DNA of 64,000 nucleotides from Blastomonas sp. AAP53 (GTDB taxonomy: Bacteria; Pseudomonadota; Alphaproteobacteria; Sphingomonadales; Sphingomonadaceae), in the NCBI RefSeq assembly GCF_000331245.1, contig NZ_ANFZ01000009.1:558001-622000 (forward strand). Direction: 5' to 3'. This document shows, piece after piece, positions 63,526 to 64,000 of the stretch. The notes under the pieces are model-generated. The model was not told where the DNA came from. It searched no databases and worked only from the letters and a program-made list of their open reading frames with translations. The stretch's first letter is position 1, and the number at the start of each line of letters is the position of its first letter. The position numbers and the translations under genes were made by a program.

Positions 63526-64000
63526 TTACGCTTTTGTTTTCGCGTGCGCGGCCAGCGCCCGCTCTCGTGCTTCCTTATGCCCGATGACTTTCTTCGGATA
63601 GCCCTTCACGTACTTGCCCGCCGCTTCGGGGTCGTGAATCGCAGTGTCGGAAAGTCCCGCGAGTTCGGGCACCCAATGCCGGATATAGCCCGCCGCGTCG
63701 AACTTGTCCGACTGGGTGAGCGGCGCCATGATGCGCACGAACATGTTCGAATCCACCCCGGTGCCCGATGTCCACTGCCAGTTGGTGGCGTTCGACCCGT
63801 AATCGGCATCGACCAGCGTATCCCAGAACCATGTCTCGCCCACGCGCCAGTCGATCAGCAGATGCTTGATGAGGAACGAGGCCGCGACCATCCGTACCCG
63901 GTTGTGCATCCATCCGGTCGCCCAGAGCTGGCGCATCCCGGCATCGACCAGAGGATAGCCGGTACGCCCCTGCTGCCAGGCGGCCAGATCGCGTGCGACC
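63526..64000 (-). CDS. phrB: Deoxyribodipyrimidine photo-lyase, C-terminal part (5' end outside window)
   Basis: The last 157 residues of a cryptochrome/photolyase family protein; the frame is open to the window edge. The FAD-binding signature TGYPLVDAGMRQLWATGWMHNRVRM and WFWDTLVDADYGSNATNWQWTSG are diagnostic of class I CPD photolyases, which repair UV-made pyrimidine dimers with blue light. The tail YVKGYPKKVIGHKEARERAL is typical. Only the start is missing. Confidence 0.93.
   Translation of the reverse strand, partial: VARDLAAWQQGRTGYPLVDAGMRQLWATGWMHNRVRMVAASFLIKHLLIDWRVGETWFWDTLVDADYGSNATNWQWTSGTGVDSNMFVRIMAPLTQSDKFDAAGYIRHWVPELAGLSDTAIHDPEAAGKYVKGYPKKVIGHKEARERALAAHAKTKA

Overview
The window is a gene-dense, GC-rich chromosomal segment of an alphaproteobacterium, almost certainly a member of the Sphingomonadales (Sphingomonas/Sphingopyxis/Blastomonas-like). 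Evidence is gene content and order rather than a species match: HdaA-type DnaA regulator upstream of ppk1-ppx, a DUF2794 gene, OxyR behind RNase D, SapC-family protein, many TonB-dependent receptors, and sphingomonad-type intergenic repeats. Both ends cut genes: a lytic transglycosylase at the left and a DNA photolyase at the right.

Layout. 1-12.2 kb: housekeeping and stress genes (moaB, a CPA-type cation/proton antiporter, a radical SAM protein, PPK2, a VapBC-like pair, aspS, an aldonolactone-oxidase-like flavoprotein with a small membrane partner, rnd-oxyR). 12.2-21 kb: pgsA, an LplT-like transporter and a long minus-strand run (membrane protein, hda, ppk1, ppx, cysE, DUF2794). 21-24.9 kb: purM and a purN gene fused to a YjbR-like domain, then ndk, a lipoprotein and holC. 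25-34.2 kb: pepA and the envelope set lptD-surA-pdxA-rsmA, then a D-aminoacylase-like amidohydrolase.

34.3-40.7 kb is a signalling block on the minus strand: a globin-coupled chemoreceptor, cheD, cheY, cheW, a single-domain response regulator, a multi-pass membrane histidine kinase and a FixJ-type regulator. No cheA, cheR or cheB lies in the window. 41-48.4 kb is a plus-strand cassette of two TonB-dependent receptors enclosing an ABC ATPase and two DUF3526-type permeases, translationally overlapped. Converging on it is a three-gene minus-strand operon (methyltransferase, small charged protein, two-histidine membrane protein) whose upstream region holds an exact TTGAT-N4-ATCAA Fnr/FixK-type box placed as in a class II activated promoter. 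This low-oxygen-regulated trio, the globin-coupled signalling block and the receptor/ABC cassette are the parts most likely to contain undescribed biology.

51-64 kb returns to ordinary genes: DUF427, tRNA-Arg(CCT), DUF1178, a nitrilase-family amidase, glutaredoxin, comF, a methyltransferase, a DEAD-box helicase with a long charged tail, a GlcD-like flavoprotein with a perfect palindrome in front of it, sapC, and a minus-strand run of photolyase, serine hydrolase, prolyl-tRNA deacylase and moaA-moaD-moaE. No insertion sequence, integrase, CRISPR array or rRNA gene was seen.
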